DNA of 42,018 nt, from IMG/VR virus record IMGVR_UViG_3300042879_002022, positions 1 through 42,018 of that record, one strand, 5' to 3'. The position numbers and the translations under genes were made by a program. The notes under the pieces are model-generated. The model was not told the DNA's origin and made no database searches. It saw only the letters and a list, made by a program, of their open reading frames with translations. Every line of letters starts with the position of its first letter. The first letter of the stretch is position 1. Shown one piece after another: positions 16,058-24,061 of this stretch. The DNA is from a virus.

Positions 16058-16712
16058 TGAGGTGCCCTCCTCCCGGTCCGCGCAGCAGGCCGTAGCCCGG
16101 GCTGTAAGTCGGGAAGGGGCGCAGGCCAGGGCCGCCAGTCAGCAGGTTGTAGTGGTCGTTCTCGGCCTCCATCCGCAGCAGTTCATTCAGCGCTGCTTGC
16201 TCGTCGATGGCCGTGTACTTGAACAAGGCGTCAGAGCTCAGGACGCGATCACTGAAGACGCGGGCGGATCGAATCGTGATCCAGCGGTTGAAAGGCTCTG
16301 GGCAGTCATCCCACGGCAGCAGGAACACCACATCAGCCAGCACCTGAGTGATGTCAGAACCCAGGATTGAGGTGCGCTTCTCGCGGTCGTAAACCTTCTG
16401 CCCGCGCAGCTGAAAGCGCCCAGCCCACTGGTACGGATCGGGCGACCACCGCACCACGTTGGCCGGCACGGTGATCGTGTTGGTGGTGACGTCCTTGCTG
16501 AAGGGGTAGCCGGATTCGGTGTTCCATGCCCAGCCCCTGGACTGCCCTTCCTTGTGAAACTCGAGCAGCGTCCGCTCTGCAATGCGGGCTTCTGCAACCT
16601 GTTCATTCTCGAGCGTTTCCACCGGCGCCTCGCCGATGTTCTCGAGCAGCACGTTGACGGCCTCGAGAAGGCCGGTCCGCCCTGGCGTCAGTGACTGGTT
16701 GGCGGTGCCCAT
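16050..16712 (-). CDS. Tail tubular protein A (T7 gp11-like gatekeeper)
   Basis: The protein has 220 residues (T7 gp11 is 196). LLEAVNVLLENIGEAPVETLE, AERTLLEFHKEGQSRGWAWNTE and the DRVLSSDALFKYTAIDEQ region are typical of the adaptor ring between portal and nozzle. It lies directly downstream of the capsid gene and its terminator. A quasi-palindromic CTAC...GTAGAGC element (16718-16731) is 5 bp upstream of the ATG. This start is preferred because no other in-frame start precedes the conserved N-terminus. Confidence 0.94.
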   Translation of the reverse strand: MGTANQSLTPGRTGLLEAVNVLLENIGEAPVETLENEQVAEARIAERTLLEFHKEGQSRGWAWNTESGYPFSKDVTTNTITVPANVVRWSPDPYQWAGRFQLRGQKVYDREKRTSILGSDITQVLADVVFLLPWDDCPEPFNRWITIRSARVFSDRVLSSDALFKYTAIDEQAALNELLRMEAENDHYNLLTGGPGLRPFPTYSPGYGLLRGPGGGHLIG

Positions 16713-16717
16713 TGGCT

Positions 16718-16731
16718 CTACGGGGCCGTAG
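16718..16731 (-). promoter_or_regulatory. Quasi-palindromic GTAGAGC element upstream of gene 11
   Basis: On the minus strand the sequence is CTACGGCCCCGTAG followed by AGCC and the gene 11 ATG. The arms CTACG/CGTAG are a perfect 5-bp inverted repeat with a four-base C-rich loop. Related elements precede other units (for example 26679-26692). It may be a phage promoter, an operator or an RNA hairpin; the sequence alone does not decide. Confidence 0.55.
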
Positions 16732-16752
16732 ACCTAACTGTACGAGCCGCAC

Positions 16753-16780
16753 AAAAAAGGGGCCAGCCGTAGCCAGCCCC
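16753..16780 (-). terminator. Rho-independent terminator after the capsid gene
   Basis: On the minus strand a 9-pair stem (arms GGGGCTGGC and GCTGGCCCC, with two G-U pairs) closes a TACG loop and is followed directly by six T. It lies 39 bp downstream of the capsid stop and before gene 11. This is the same place as T7's late terminator, which raises capsid expression relative to downstream tail genes. Confidence 0.9.
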
Positions 16781-16818
16781 AGGTGATTTCCACTCGACCC
16801 CGAGGAGTCGAAGCGAGC

Positions 16819-17829
16819 TTAAGGGACGACGATCTTGTAGGCAGCCTCAGCGCGAAGCACGCCCATGCCGATGGCCTGGCGGGCCACCATCAGGGTTGCT
16901 TGCATCTGGACGTTCCAGTCGCCGCTGGTGATCTGCAGAGAGGGGCTCATCAGAGTCACCACGCCGGCGGCTTCCTTGTTAAAGATCAGGCCGCGGCACT
17001 TCGACAGATCCTGCGCGTAGTCAGTGTTCTTGTCTCCGGTGACGTTGGTGTAAGCCGCCTGGGTGACGTGGTTCGACATCAGGATGGGGATGCCGGCCAC
17101 CTGCAGGGTCTTGCCGCTGGCGATGGTGCCGTTGCCGCCACTGCCGCCGTTGAAATCTGCGTTAATCGCGCGCGAAGATTGCGTGATGAAGTAATACTCC
17201 TCAGGGGAGAACACTGCATACATGCCATCAACGGGGACGTCCTTCTTGTCGAAGTTCACCCGTGCGGCGAAGATCGCATCCACCAGCTCATCACCCTTGG
17301 CCTGGTTGGTGGCAGCGGCGTAGCCGGCAGAGAGGGTCTTGCCAGCACCGATGCGACCGGCGTTGCCGGCTTTGCCCAGGGGCTCGGTGACGTTGGAGGC
17401 GGCGGCAAACAGGATGCGAGCCACACGCTTGTCGTACTCGTAGGCCAGGGCCCGGCCGAGTTCGGTGGTGTAGATCTGGCGCACGTCGTAGTACGCCATC
17501 AGCTCGTCGATCTCTGCCACAGCAGCGTCGGCGATCATCAGACCGTCGAGCTCAATGAGGCGCTCGTTCAGGTCGGAAGGGTTGTTGCCTTCACCGAGAA
17601 TCGGAACGCCGGGCGAGTGGTACCTCGCTGCCATTTTCCCGGTGATGGGGAAAGCAACCGACTTCCCACCCTTGATGTTGCGCTCGCGGGTTTTGCCCTT
17701 GAAGACGGTGGTGCGCTCGAACGCGTCGAGAACTTCAGCAGCGCCGAGCTTGAGGAATAGAGCACGGTCATCACCCGTGCCTTTGATTTGACCAAGCCGC
17801 TGAAGCGCGGCATCGGGAGGGGTAGCCAT
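16819..17829 (-). CDS. Major capsid protein (T7 gp10-like, HK97 fold)
   Basis: The protein has 336 residues (T7 gp10A is about 345). FKGKTRERNIKGGKSVAFPI and the GEGNNPSDLNERLIELDGLM segment are typical of the T7-like HK97-fold shell protein; LARALAYEYDKRVARILF-type helices and the AAYKIVVP ending are also characteristic of the family. It is flanked by a 112-bp structured leader upstream and a strong terminator downstream, consistent with high, separately tuned expression. The ATG at 17827-17829 follows the AC-rich leader AAACACC; no strong Shine-Dalgarno sequence is visible. Confidence 0.96.
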   Translation of the reverse strand: MATPPDAALQRLGQIKGTGDDRALFLKLGAAEVLDAFERTTVFKGKTRERNIKGGKSVAFPITGKMAARYHSPGVPILGEGNNPSDLNERLIELDGLMIADAAVAEIDELMAYYDVRQIYTTELGRALAYEYDKRVARILFAAASNVTEPLGKAGNAGRIGAGKTLSAGYAAATNQAKGDELVDAIFAARVNFDKKDVPVDGMYAVFSPEEYYFITQSSRAINADFNGGSGGNGTIASGKTLQVAGIPILMSNHVTQAAYTNVTGDKNTDYAQDLSKCRGLIFNKEAAGVVTLMSPSLQITSGDWNVQMQATLMVARQAIGMGVLRAEAAYKIVVP

Positions 17830-17941
17830 GGTGTTTCAAAGAAGAAGTGATCGGCTGACTTCTTCCCCTCTGCACCGGGTTGTCTCCCTAGGGAGGCCCG
17901 TTCAGTTACGGGGGTGTAGAACTTGCCTCCCTTGAGAGTAA
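17830..17941 (-). promoter_or_regulatory. Structured leader and candidate late promoter of the capsid gene
   Basis: This 112-bp gap contains three nested elements. An 8-bp inverted repeat (AGGGAGGC at 17890-17897, GCCTCCCT at 17925-17932) encloses a copy of the GTAGA element (17906-17919). A perfect 12-bp palindrome CTCCCTAGGGAG lies at 17884-17895. On the minus strand the palindrome reads CCCTAGGGAGA, resembling the CTATAGGGAGA initiation region of T7 promoters, and is about 55-65 bp upstream of the capsid ATG. A promoter for the phage RNA polymerase is likely but not proven. Confidence 0.6.
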
Positions 17942-18802
17942 CTAGAAGACGTCAGAAGCGTCCAACATCCGAATCACCTGCGCGCGGTAGGCCTCGTCAA
18001 CGTCGTACAGGCGCTGACCCTTGCCGTTGAGCTTGTTCATCGCCTCGAGGACTTGGGCTTTCGACTCGAATGTCTTGCCGGCCGATGGCGCACGGCCGCT
18101 GCCCACCAGCTCTGGTTCCTTAAGGGTCGCCTGCTTGGGTGCGCTGCCCTGAGATGCCCGCGCCTGCATCGCTTTCAGCGCCCAGCGGATCGCCTCTTTG
18201 TTCCCAGCCGCAACCACTGCGTTGTATTCGTCGATCTCGTCCTGGGGGACGTTCTCTTTGACCCAGGCCGACAGCTGCTGGAACTGCTCCTCGCCGCCAA
18301 CCAGGCCTTTGATCTCAGCCTGATCTTCAGCGCTGAGCTCAACGGACCCGGGCGCGGATTCATAGCCGCCCTCGAGGTAGCGCTCGACGATGGAGCGGGG
18401 GATGCCAACGCCCTCGAGCTTGGCCATGAACGGCTCGACGTCCTGGCCTGCTTCAAAGGCGGCGGCCATTTCGTAGGGGTTGAACTCAGCCTCCTCGAAC
18501 TTGCCGGCCAGGAACTCGCCGTACTCCTTGACGCCTTCCTCCCGGGTGTAAGCCTTAGGGGGTGAAGGCAAGGTTTCAGCGGGCTGGTCTTTGGGCTGGC
18601 CCAGTTTCCTCTCCAGCTCCTGATACGCCTTGGCCAGCTCCTCCTGGCTGTTGAACTTGCCGAGGATCTTCTCCGGCTCGGCCTGTTCAGCGTCCCGTTC
18701 TGCCAAGAACTCCTCGAGCAGGCTTTCCTGCCCAGGAGCAACCGGCGTTTCGTTGATGGCTTCAGCTGTGCTGAGGCTGTTGTCGACGGGTGCTTGGGTC
18801 AT
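17942..18802 (-). CDS. Scaffolding (capsid assembly) protein, T7 gp9-like
   Basis: The protein has 286 residues (T7 gp9 is 307), is very acidic in its N-terminal half and helical throughout (EEFLAERDAEQAEPEKILGKF, NSQEELAKAYQELERKLGQ). The C-terminal segment SKAQVLEAMNKLNGKGQRL followed by DEAYRAQVIRMLDASDVF corresponds to the basic, capsid-binding helix-turn-helix of T7-like scaffolds. It lies between portal and capsid, overlapping the portal gene by 4 bp (ATGA). Confidence 0.92.
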   Translation of the reverse strand: MTQAPVDNSLSTAEAINETPVAPGQESLLEEFLAERDAEQAEPEKILGKFNSQEELAKAYQELERKLGQPKDQPAETLPSPPKAYTREEGVKEYGEFLAGKFEEAEFNPYEMAAAFEAGQDVEPFMAKLEGVGIPRSIVERYLEGGYESAPGSVELSAEDQAEIKGLVGGEEQFQQLSAWVKENVPQDEIDEYNAVVAAGNKEAIRWALKAMQARASQGSAPKQATLKEPELVGSGRAPSAGKTFESKAQVLEAMNKLNGKGQRLYDVDEAYRAQVIRMLDASDVF

Positions 18803-20415
18803 TGCGGTTCGGTGGGTTGGTCAGGGTTGGCCAGCTGCTGCTCGATGGCAGCGGCCTCGGCCTGTTTCCGTGGGTCGGCCATGGGTGATGCCATGGCCTG
18901 CTGAGCAAGCGCCATCTGTTGGGCCTGCTGCTGTTCAGCGGCGACTTCCTCGTCGGTCTTGATCAGGCCAACGGTGTCGACGCCCATGGACGCGGCAAGC
19001 CGGCGGATCAGCTCCGAGGGGTTGACCCGCATCGTCACCTCCTGTTGGCCAATGGCGTTGCCGAGCTCGGCGATGGTGCTGACAAAGCGCACCACCCGCT
19101 CGAGGTCGTTGCTGCGACCGACGGCGGCCAGGCCAACACTGACCACCGGGCGCACCAGCTCCTTGGGCAGGGGCTGGAGCTTGCCCTGACGGATCAACAG
19201 ATCCAGCTTGCGGGTGACGTAAGGGGTCTGGAATTCAGTGGTGAGGATCGAATAGATCGAACCGAGGGAGTTCTCGATCTGCAGCGCCTGGAGGCGGACC
19301 TCTTCTGCTGTGGTGCGCTCGCTGTCGCGCACGTCGGCGAGCATGAAGGCCTGGCTGAGGCGGGCCTCCACTCGAGCCAGCCCTGCCATGGCCACCTGCA
19401 TGTCGCCGGCCTTCTGCACCTGCAGGGCCTGGACGTCATTGATGTCGCCGACGACAAAGGCGCCGTTGGCGGCGTCCGCCAGGGCCTTTGCCTTGGTGAC
19501 ACCGTTGGGGCGCACCAGGAATCGAATGGCAGCGCTGGCCAGGGAGCCTTCGGCCACCGCCTGGCTCAGGGCCTCAGCGGTCTTGAGGTCGGCCAGTGCG
19601 GCCGACTCGACGTAGCCCACTCCATAGGGCTGGCCATCCACGCGCGACATGCGCAGTGGCATCCAGGGGTTCGACTCGATCGGGGCCTCGCCCTCGCTGC
19701 CGGGGATCCGCTTGCCCTTGACCTCCTGATACCACTCGACCTTGCCCTTCTCCCAGTGAACGCAGGTGTAGACCTGGACCGTCTTGTCGTACTCGCCGAT
19801 CTCGTCGTAGTCGTCTTTGACCAGGCGGCCGACAACGTCGTCCTCGTCCTCCTCGAGCAGCACCTTGATCTCTGGCGGGAGCGTGTTCATCGCCAGCTCC
19901 TCGCACGTCACCACCTCCAGGGGGTTGCCCATGGGGTCGCGTGAGCAGACGTAGCGGTTCAGGTGGTAAACCTTCAGCCCGTCTTTGCCGACGTAGAGCA
20001 GCACGTTGCCGCAGACGATCAGCCACAGCAGCGCCTCATGGAAGGCGACCCGGTCGTTGGTGCCCTCGATCGAGCGGAGCACTTCCTGCTCCATCTTTGC
20101 CAGGGCCGAATCGAACTCTGACTTCTGCGAGGTGTCGATGCCCTGGCGGATCATCTCCATCTCGTTGAGTGTGAACCGGAAGAAGCTCTGCGTCGGGGGC
20201 AGCAGGGCCAGCAGCATCCGGCTCGCCAGGTTCAACACGCCCCTGGCACCAATGCCATTCCACGGAAGGGGGAACACTTCTTTGTTCCCCTTGGTGGGCT
20301 CGTTGCTGGATGGCACGAGGTAGGGAAGGGTGAGCCGCGCAGCCTCCCGTCCCCGCTCGAGGTAGTAGTTCCGATCGGACTCAAGGGCCCGGTAACGCTG
20401 CGCTGCAGTGGCCAT
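18799..20415 (-). CDS. Portal (head-tail connector) protein, T7 gp8-like
   Basis: The protein has 538 residues (T7 gp8 is 536). RYRALESDRNYYLERGREAA, LPLPWNGIGARGVLNLASRM, LLALLPPTQSFFRF and the SERTTAEEVRLQALQIENSL segment are signature regions of the T7-like connector. The C-terminus is a long Gln/Ala-rich helix (EEVAAEQQQAQQMALAQQAM), as in the barrel of other portals. It forms the dodecameric ring through which DNA is packaged and ejected. It is 2 bp downstream of the preceding gene and overlaps the scaffold gene. Confidence 0.96.
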   Translation of the reverse strand: MATAAQRYRALESDRNYYLERGREAARLTLPYLVPSSNEPTKGNKEVFPLPWNGIGARGVLNLASRMLLALLPPTQSFFRFTLNEMEMIRQGIDTSQKSEFDSALAKMEQEVLRSIEGTNDRVAFHEALLWLIVCGNVLLYVGKDGLKVYHLNRYVCSRDPMGNPLEVVTCEELAMNTLPPEIKVLLEEDEDDVVGRLVKDDYDEIGEYDKTVQVYTCVHWEKGKVEWYQEVKGKRIPGSEGEAPIESNPWMPLRMSRVDGQPYGVGYVESAALADLKTAEALSQAVAEGSLASAAIRFLVRPNGVTKAKALADAANGAFVVGDINDVQALQVQKAGDMQVAMAGLARVEARLSQAFMLADVRDSERTTAEEVRLQALQIENSLGSIYSILTTEFQTPYVTRKLDLLIRQGKLQPLPKELVRPVVSVGLAAVGRSNDLERVVRFVSTIAELGNAIGQQEVTMRVNPSELIRRLAASMGVDTVGLIKTDEEVAAEQQQAQQMALAQQAMASPMADPRKQAEAAAIEQQLANPDQPTEPQ

Positions 20416-20417
20416 GA

Positions 20418-21170
20418 TCAGACGGGGATGTTGAGGCCAGTGCCGGCCGTTGCGGTCTCAGTCGGCGAGATCGCCAACGAGGTGTTGAGGTTCTTCAGGC
20501 GGCGGTTAATCGCCTGCGTTACCTGCGCGCCCTGAACCGGAGCGTTTGTTGTTGTCATCACCGCATAAGGAGCAGCTGATACTTGCTGTTGCTGTTGCTG
20601 CATATTGGCGGCCGACATCTGATTCATGAGGTCATTGATCATCCCCATGTAGAGATCTTGGTTCGCCTGGTTCTGCGCGACGGACGCATTGATTGCGTCG
20701 ATCATTGCCTGACTTCCGTCGTCGACGGAATTGGACCACTGCTGCGTTTGGTTGCTGATCTCGGGCGTCTGCTGCACCGGCGCGGCCGCTGCGACTGGGG
20801 CCTGCGTGACCTTGACCGTCGTGGACGGCATGAAGCTGTAGGTCGGCAGATTCGTAGTGGAGTCCTGCCAGTTCTGGCCCTTGATCACCGGCCCCTGGGT
20901 CGCCTGCGAGCCGGTTACGGCCCAGCCAGATCCGGGCTTTGGCGCTGGAGCGGCGGCCGCTGGCGTATAGCTGATGACGCCTTTCTTGTTCTGGTCAATG
21001 TTGTAAATCTCCTGCGCTTTCTGGCCGATCGTTGCGTCGTTTTTGGCCGCAACAGTCAGGATTTTTGCGGTCGAGATTCCAGCATTATTGAGATTCTTGA
21101 TTTCAGACGCGGTCAGCCTGTTGTTGCCCTGCAGGGCCCGCTGAACTTGCTTGTTGGCGTTCTTGGCCAT
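20418..21170 (-). CDS. Conserved head-module protein of unknown function
   Basis: The protein has 250 residues. The first 60 residues are basic and helical (NKQVQRALQGNNRLTASEIK, NAGISTAKILTVAAKND). The middle is an Ala/Pro/Thr/Gln-rich low-complexity region including AAAAPAPKPG and a run of seven Gln near residue 195. Position between a small Gly-rich protein and the portal matches an uncharacterised gene in many cyanopodoviruses. A role in the virion or head assembly is plausible from context only. Confidence 0.72.
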   Translation of the reverse strand: MAKNANKQVQRALQGNNRLTASEIKNLNNAGISTAKILTVAAKNDATIGQKAQEIYNIDQNKKGVISYTPAAAAPAPKPGSGWAVTGSQATQGPVIKGQNWQDSTTNLPTYSFMPSTTVKVTQAPVAAAAPVQQTPEISNQTQQWSNSVDDGSQAMIDAINASVAQNQANQDLYMGMINDLMNQMSAANMQQQQQQVSAAPYAVMTTTNAPVQGAQVTQAINRRLKNLNTSLAISPTETATAGTGLNIPV

Positions 21171-21181
21171 TGATCGTTCTC

Positions 21182-21730
21182 CTAGATGGTGAGGGTGCTG
21201 GAGGGAGTGCGGTCAATCCGCAATGCCTGCCTGGTCTGCCCAGGCCTGTAGTTCTCGTCGCGGAACCGGCCGACCACGGGCCGATCGGCGCTGTCCTCCG
21301 GCGGAGGCGCGCCCTTCAGCAGGCTCTGCCGCATGGCGTCTTGCTGAAGGAGTTGCTGGTTGTCGGCTGCCATCTCCGACAGATCCTTGAGCTGCGTCAG
21401 CGTGTCCTGCAGCCCCTGGTTCGACTGGTTCAGCAGGTCCTGCGCCAGGTTCAGCGGGTTGCCCGGGGCCAGTAGGTCTTTGACCTTGTCCCACATGAAC
21501 TGGGTGTCGTTCTCGACCCGGTTGGCGCGGGGGTCTTTGTATTTGGTCTTGACCGCTTTGCGCTGCTGCCTGGCGTTGCCGAGCTTTTCTTTGTAGGTGG
21601 CCGGATCCATCTGGCCCTTCCTGGCCTTGATGCGTTGCACCCGCTGCGTGGCCTGCCCGTACTGCTTGGTGCGTTGCAGAGTGTCAGTGATGCGGGCAGC
21701 TGGCGCGCCCCCGCCGCCTCCAACGCACAT
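21182..21730 (-). CDS. Conserved MCVGGGG-type protein upstream of the portal
   Basis: The protein has 182 residues with the N-terminus MCVGGGGGAPAA. A cysteine at position 2 followed by a glycine tract is typical of a small family found upstream of the portal in marine T7-like phages; the cysteine might be modified. The rest is highly charged and helical (KYKDPRANRVENDTQFMWDK, a coiled coil about residues 95-135) with a Pro-rich, Arg-rich tail. Function is unknown. The ATG overlaps the upstream stop by 1 bp. Confidence 0.78.
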   Translation of the reverse strand: MCVGGGGGAPAARITDTLQRTKQYGQATQRVQRIKARKGQMDPATYKEKLGNARQQRKAVKTKYKDPRANRVENDTQFMWDKVKDLLAPGNPLNLAQDLLNQSNQGLQDTLTQLKDLSEMAADNQQLLQQDAMRQSLLKGAPPPEDSADRPVVGRFRDENYRPGQTRQALRIDRTPSSTLTI

Positions 21731-21921
21731 CAGCCCACCTCCAAATCAACGCCTTTCTCGAACTGCTCCTGCATTGCGGCGACCAGGAAGCGGACCACGG
21801 AGGCCTGGCCGGAGCGGAACCAGACCTCCTTCTCGGTCCACTGCAGATCAGGCGCACGATCCGGGAACTTTTGCGCCAATGCACTCACAAGACGCTCAGA
21901 GATCGGGGGCAGCGCAACCAC
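21730..21921 (-). CDS. Small conserved hypothetical protein
   Basis: The protein has 63 residues: ISERLVSALAQKFPDRAPDL then a WTEKEVWFRSGQASVVRFL segment, a compact alpha/beta sequence. The GTG start at 21921 is chosen because it directly follows, and slightly overlaps, a palindromic element (21921-21940), and its stop overlaps the next ATG. I do not recognise a family; it is the first gene of the head block. Confidence 0.72.
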   Translation of the reverse strand: MVALPPISERLVSALAQKFPDRAPDLQWTEKEVWFRSGQASVVRFLVAAMQEQFEKGVDLEVG

Positions 21922-21940
21922 TACAGGCCTGCAGATGTAG
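21921..21940. promoter_or_regulatory. Palindromic element between exonuclease and head genes
   Basis: The 20 bases from the exonuclease stop to the next GTG start form an imperfect palindrome with arms CTACA/TGTAG around an inner CTGCAG. It belongs to the same family of elements as those before gene 11 and SSB. It marks the change from DNA-metabolism to head genes. Confidence 0.45.
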
Positions 21941-22681
21941 TCAGGCTACCGGCGGGCTCCATAGCAGGGGAGTGCTGGTTTGCAAGTCATACTCACCAGG
22001 GCGAAGGATGCGAGCACACCTGGCCTGAGTAATTGCATAGGCCTCGCTCAGCTCCTTCTTGGCATAGGCGGCGAGCACCGCCTGCCACATCTCCGCCTCC
22101 GTTGAGCAACTGGCTAATGCCTTCTCGGCTGTGACCGGACCGTATCCGGGGCAGCCGGGGTAGTTATCTGTGGCATCGCCGGTCAGCACCTGGGCGTAGA
22201 ACGTGCGATCGGCCTCGAGCCTGCTGGCGTGAATGATCTCGCCATTGCGCAGGTGCAGCCCAGGGATGGTGAGCAGATCTTTGTCGATGGAAGCGATCAC
22301 ATCGCCGTCTTCGTAAAGCACGCCCAGCACGTCATCTCCTTCGATGTCAGGGAGGCGCGCAACCTGCCAGCCACGGGACTGAGCCGCCTTTTCAACCCAC
22401 TCGATCAGCTGCTTGTAGCCGGCTGGCCTGCGGTACTTCTTGCGGTTCGCCTTGTACTGGGGCCAGACGCCATAGCGAAAGGAGACGCGATCCCCAAAGA
22501 CCAGCACGGGCTGGTGATCGGGGGCGCCCTCGCGGATCTCGGCGATCAGCTCCTGGAAATTGGCCTGGGCATCAGCGTGCCTGCACAGATAGGTCCAGTC
22601 GCCGTCATCCCACTCGGCCTCCCATTCCGCCGCGGTGGCGGAGCGGAACAGGTAGACCTCGGCATCGATCAGCAGCTTCAC
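21941..22681 (-). CDS. 5'-3' exonuclease (FEN / T7 gp6-like)
   Basis: The protein has 246 residues. It shows the metal-binding set of 5' nucleases: D6 in LLIDAEVYLFR, the arch KYRRPAGYKQLIEWVEK, E114-D116-D117 in DIEGDDVLGVL, D133 and D135 in ASIDKDLLTI, and D169/D172 in LTGDATDNYPGCPG with the following helix-hairpin-helix GYGPVTAEKAL. Its role is removal of RNA primers and degradation of host DNA. The start is GTG, in a GTGA overlap with the preceding stop. It is the only clear replication nuclease besides RusA; no polymerase gene accompanies it. Confidence 0.93.
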   Translation of the reverse strand: MKLLIDAEVYLFRSATAAEWEAEWDDGDWTYLCRHADAQANFQELIAEIREGAPDHQPVLVFGDRVSFRYGVWPQYKANRKKYRRPAGYKQLIEWVEKAAQSRGWQVARLPDIEGDDVLGVLYEDGDVIASIDKDLLTIPGLHLRNGEIIHASRLEADRTFYAQVLTGDATDNYPGCPGYGPVTAEKALASCSTEAEMWQAVLAAYAKKELSEAYAITQARCARILRPGEYDLQTSTPLLWSPPVA

Positions 22682-22827
22682 AGCCCTGCCTCCTGCATGT
22701 CCCGCTCAACCAGCTCTTTCAACCGCTCCTGGTAGAGCCCGGTGTAGGTGCTGCAGGTGCGGCCTGATTGCTGATACAGCCACTCGAGGTACTCCTGGCG
22801 GCGCTGTTCGATCTTTGGGTTAATCAT
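22678..22827 (-). CDS. Small hypothetical protein (49 residues)
   Basis: The protein starts MINPKIEQRRQEYLEWLYQQ and ends in ERLKELVERDMQEAGL. It is strongly helical and charged. The stop overlaps the GTG start of the exonuclease (GTGA), and the ATG follows the leader CACTAAACACC, close to that of the gene at 23248. Coupling to the exonuclease suggests a DNA-metabolism accessory; no family recognised. Confidence 0.65.
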   Translation of the reverse strand: MINPKIEQRRQEYLEWLYQQSGRTCSTYTGLYQERLKELVERDMQEAGL

Positions 22828-22845
22828 GGTGTTTAGTGAAGGTGA

Positions 22846-23073
22846 CTACTGGGCTTCAAGTTCAATAGCAATGGCCAAAAGTTCGGCGCGTATTGCTGAC
22901 GCGTTTACATCACAGCAAGAGTCATACGGAAGATGTGGCGCTGGCACTACCTGATCCGCAGCAGCTCGCAGGGCGGCGGCGGTGACCCACTGAACGTGAC
23001 GACGCGGGGCGTAGTCCATTTCTCGGTATGCGGCATCTAGCACCGCCTGTGCAGCGGGGGAGATGTCAGTCAT
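22846..23073 (-). CDS. Small hypothetical protein (75 residues)
   Basis: The start MTDISPAAQAVLDAAYREMD at 23073 is chosen because it overlaps the upstream stop by 8 bp; a longer frame would run deep into the upstream gene. It is helical and Ala-rich, with VTAAALRAAADQV and IRAELLAIAIELEAQ, and has a Cys pair (DSCCD). This pattern is common among small cyanophage ORFs of unknown function. Confidence 0.65.
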   Translation of the reverse strand: MTDISPAAQAVLDAAYREMDYAPRRHVQWVTAAALRAAADQVVPAPHLPYDSCCDVNASAIRAELLAIAIELEAQ

Positions 23074-23248
23074 CTTCGTCAGGCAGGATTTCGAGTAGGG
23101 ATGTGATGCAGTGGCCGGTGGAGTTCTCAGCGCCAAGGCAGTAGCGCTCGGCTTCGCAAAGTGCCATTCGCAGCCGCTCGACGACAGGCCATGGATCGCC
23201 CAGCTCAGTTGAAAAGTCTTGAAACGGCGCAGGGTGGAAGTCGGTCAT
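23066..23248 (-). CDS. Small acidic hypothetical protein (60 residues)
   Basis: The protein starts MTDFHPAPFQDFSTELGDPW, has a helix VVERLRMALCEAERYCLG and ends in a very acidic tail LPDEDD. The ATG follows the leader CACTAATCACC. There is a 36-bp gap upstream. Function unknown; it belongs to the run of small genes that replaces the usual polymerase/primase region. Confidence 0.62.
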   Translation of the reverse strand: MTDFHPAPFQDFSTELGDPWPVVERLRMALCEAERYCLGAENSTGHCITSLLEILPDEDD

Positions 23249-23284
23249 GGTGATTAGTGGAAGCGGCTTGTGGGCTTGGCTGAA

Positions 23285-23644
23285 CTATCTGCGATTTCCG
23301 GAAGGTTCGTGATTGGGTAGTTGTTCAAGGGCGCGGCGGATGGTGTCTGTGATCTCTGGGATCACGACATCCATCCTTTCAATCGTGTACAGCATCTTCA
23401 AGGCAATGCTTTTCAGGGTTTCAGGTTGAGGGCGGCGGGCGATGAGCAGGTCGACAGGCCAGTCGGGATGGTCGTGCGCAAAATCGCTTAGCCAATCGCA
23501 GCACGCCTCCAGCTCTTGGTCTGCGCCCCATTGGGCGGCGCAGTTGGCGATGTACTCGGGCAGAGGCAAAGGGTCCCGAAGAAGTTCTCGGTCTTCTGCC
23601 CACTCGTAGACCAACTCCGGCGGCACGGTGACGGGATTAGTCAT
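23285..23644 (-). CDS. Hypothetical protein (119 residues)
   Basis: The start MTNPVTVPPELVYEWAEDRE at 23644 overlaps the upstream stop by 8 bp and is chosen over a longer frame that lies inside the upstream gene. The protein is acidic with Trp and Cys clusters (NCAAQWGADQELEACCDWL) and a C-terminal helix ITDTIRRALEQLPNHEP. No family recognised. Confidence 0.65.
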   Translation of the reverse strand: MTNPVTVPPELVYEWAEDRELLRDPLPLPEYIANCAAQWGADQELEACCDWLSDFAHDHPDWPVDLLIARRPQPETLKSIALKMLYTIERMDVVIPEITDTIRRALEQLPNHEPSGNRR

Positions 23645-23840
23645 CAGCGGTCTCTCTGATGAGCCGATCGGCCACCTCGTTGATGGCCAGGAAGCAGATG
23701 CGGGCCTGCCCCTCGTCGGGCGCCCAGGTGCGGATGCGATCGCTGATCTCATGCACCACAGCCCTCATCCGCCGGCGGTCATCGATGCTGTATTCGCCCA
23801 GGCTCCAGTAGAGCTCGGTCAGTTCATTCAGAAGGGTCAT
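23637..23840 (-). CDS. Small hypothetical protein (67 residues)
   Basis: The protein starts MTLLNELTELYWSLGEYSID, continues with a helix RMRAVVHEISDRIRTWAPDE and ends NEVADRLIRETADD. The ATG overlaps the upstream TGA (ATGA) and the stop overlaps the next start, so it is embedded in a coupled series. Function unknown. Confidence 0.65.
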   Translation of the reverse strand: MTLLNELTELYWSLGEYSIDDRRRMRAVVHEISDRIRTWAPDEGQARICFLAINEVADRLIRETADD

Positions 23841-24061
23841 TCGAGTGCCTCAACAGTTGCGTCTGGCCAGCGGTTTTTGCAGTAGCTGATCGCCTTGGCC
23901 TTGGTCGGCGCCGGCATCACCACACGCATGGCCGGCATGTTTGGCTGCTTGACCCGCAAGCGGAAGTCACGGGTGCGCTCATCGGCCTTGGGCCGGCTGA
24001 CGCCAGGGCCAAGGTTTGGCTCCGCCCATCCGGGTGGGATGCAGTTCGGGGCAAGTCCCAT
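23837..24061 (-). CDS. Small basic hypothetical protein (74 residues)
   Basis: The start MGLAPNCIPPGWAEPNLGPG at 24061 shares its A with the upstream stop (TGATG). The C-terminal half is basic (MRVVMPAPTKAKAISYCKNR), consistent with nucleic-acid binding, but no motif is diagnostic. Confidence 0.6.
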   Translation of the reverse strand: MGLAPNCIPPGWAEPNLGPGVSRPKADERTRDFRLRVKQPNMPAMRVVMPAPTKAKAISYCKNRWPDATVEALE

